Below are positions 10,878-11,643 of a stretch of DNA of 11,643 nucleotides, piece by piece. The stretch's first letter is position 1. Every line of letters starts with the position of its first letter. Under the pieces are notes generated by a model. That model did not search any database and was not told the origin of the DNA. It was given only the letters and a program-made list of their open reading frames with translations. The DNA is from Caldilineaceae bacterium (lineage in GTDB: Bacteria; Chloroflexota; Anaerolineae; Caldilineales; Caldilineaceae): the NCBI GenBank assembly GCA_020634815.1, contig JACKBA010000061.1, positions 1-11,643 on the forward strand, written 5' to 3'. A program made the translations under genes and the position numbers.

Positions 10878-11643
10878 GCGAACTCCTCCCGTTGAACCAG
10901 CTCTTCCGTCTCACGATGGCCGTTTGCCAGCGCGGCCTGCACCGAGGGGAAGCGTTCGATTTCGGTGTGGGGCAGGAACAACGCCGACATGAAGTTCTCA
11001 TAAAAGGTGTTGTCTGCGGAGAGTTCGAGGTAGGTCATCTTGCCGGCGGCGGCGGCGATGCGCGCACGTGCCGGCCGGCCGAGCAGCGCCAGGTAGGCGC
11101 CGCGCGCCGAGGTGTTGCCCAGGAAGCGGAAGCGTTCCCACGGCAGGTCGGGCAGCAGGCCGATCTGCACCGCCTTCTCGACGTTGATGTACTGGCCAAA
11201 GGCGCCGCCGATGAGCACCTGCTCCACGTCGGCCGGGTCCACGCCCACGCTCTGGCAGAGCACGGTGTAGCCGGCGTAGATGGCGGCCTTGGCGCGCAGC
11301 AGGTTGTCGATGTCGACCTTGGTCAGCACGATGTCGCGGCCCGTGGCGCTCTCGGCCGCCCAGGCGACGACATACTCGGCGCCGTGCTCGCCTTCGCGCA
11401 CGCGCGGCGTACCGAGCGCGTGGTTGAGGTTGCCGCTGCGGTCGATGACGCCGGTGATGAAAAGCTCGGCGAGCAGGGCGATGAGGCCGGAGCCACACAG
11501 CCCGCGCGGCGGCTGGTTGCCGATGACGCGCCAGGTCGGCTCGTGCGTCTCGCTGTGCACCCACACTTCCTCGATGGCGCCGGTCGTGGCGCGCATGCCG
11601 TGCTCTACGCCCGCACCCTCGAAGGCCGGCCCGGCCGAACAGG
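10874..11643 (-). CDS. ASKHA-domain corrinoid reductive activator, C-terminal part (RACo/AcsV-like, cut by window edge)
   Basis: About 255 C-terminal residues of a DUF4445/ASKHA protein; the frame stays open to the right edge (first residues CSAGPAFEGAGVEHGMRA). Such proteins use ATP to drive reduction of inactive Co(II) to Co(I) in the corrinoid iron-sulfur protein. The N-terminal [2Fe-2S] ferredoxin domain would lie outside the window. Conserved family pieces seen are NCSAGPAFEG-like, GLCGSGLIALLAEL, TKVDIDNLLRAKAAIYAG, VLIGGAFGQYINVEKAVQIG, FLGNTSARGAYLALL, and the tail SADNTFYENFMSALFLPHTE. The last is typical of the AcsV branch rather than of activators for methylamine or O-demethylase systems. 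It is the first gene here of the coupled ASKHA-DUF3786-CooC set. CODH/ACS subunits may lie upstream of it. Confidence 0.9.
   Translation of the reverse strand, partial: CSAGPAFEGAGVEHGMRATTGAIEEVWVHSETHEPTWRVIGNQPPRGLCGSGLIALLAELFITGVIDRSGNLNHALGTPRVREGEHGAEYVVAWAAESATGRDIVLTKVDIDNLLRAKAAIYAGYTVLCQSVGVDPADVEQVLIGGAFGQYINVEKAVQIGLLPDLPWERFRFLGNTSARGAYLALLGRPARARIAAAAGKMTYLELSADNTFYENFMSALFLPHTEIERFPSVQAALANGHRETEELVQREEFA

Overview
The window looks like GC-rich chromosomal DNA of an anaerobic bacterium that uses the Wood-Ljungdahl (reductive acetyl-CoA) pathway. A Chloroflexota (Anaerolineae-like) host is my best guess. It rests on the fused MetV-MetF reductase, the DUF3786 gene next to a corrinoid-activation gene, and many short palindromic intergenic repeats. 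This is inference; no rRNA or other marker gene is present.

Left part (1-2845, + strand): an island of type II toxin-antitoxin modules. It holds the tail of a truncated AbrB-type antitoxin, an excisionase-like HTH antitoxin with a PIN toxin, a ribbon-helix-helix antitoxin with a frameshifted and shortened DUF3368/PIN-like toxin, and an AbrB antitoxin with a PIN toxin. The last pair is driven by a strong promoter that seems to give a leaderless mRNA. Between modules lie a decayed coding relic (1643-1970) and a long repeat (1971-2104) that recurs at 2950-3074. The 53 bases at the left edge are a near-copy of the inside of the AbrB gene at 2178-2444, so the modules appear to have been assembled by recombination.

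Middle (2846-5345): repeat-bearing intergenic DNA, then a monocistronic minus-strand gene for a 600-residue SWIM zinc-finger protein with its own promoter, then an intergenic stretch carrying three perfect palindromes in a row.

Right part (5346-11643, all minus strand): Wood-Ljungdahl genes in transcription order. They are a corrinoid-activation ASKHA ATPase (C-terminal part only, running off the right edge), a DUF3786 protein, a CooC/AcsF nickel-insertion ATPase, AcsE methyltransferase, fused MetV-MetF methylenetetrahydrofolate reductase, an XRE regulator, and a second CooC ATPase. The first three genes overlap by 4 bases each. MetVF makes methyl-THF, AcsE passes the methyl group to the corrinoid iron-sulfur protein, the ASKHA protein reactivates that corrinoid, and the CooC proteins mature the Ni enzymes CODH and ACS. 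The structural CODH/ACS genes are not in the window and may lie beyond the right edge. The gaps inside this cluster hold palindromic repeats: a 33-base perfect hairpin (9368-9400), two tandem 159-base quasi-palindromes (8059-8392), and a MITE-like element (6462-6568) that supplies the stop codon of metVF.

I found no CRISPR array, tRNA, rRNA, transposase or phage gene. The most unusual features are the repeat families, the signs of toxin-antitoxin recombination, the XRE-CooC pairing, and DUF3786 translationally coupled to acetyl-CoA synthase maturation genes.
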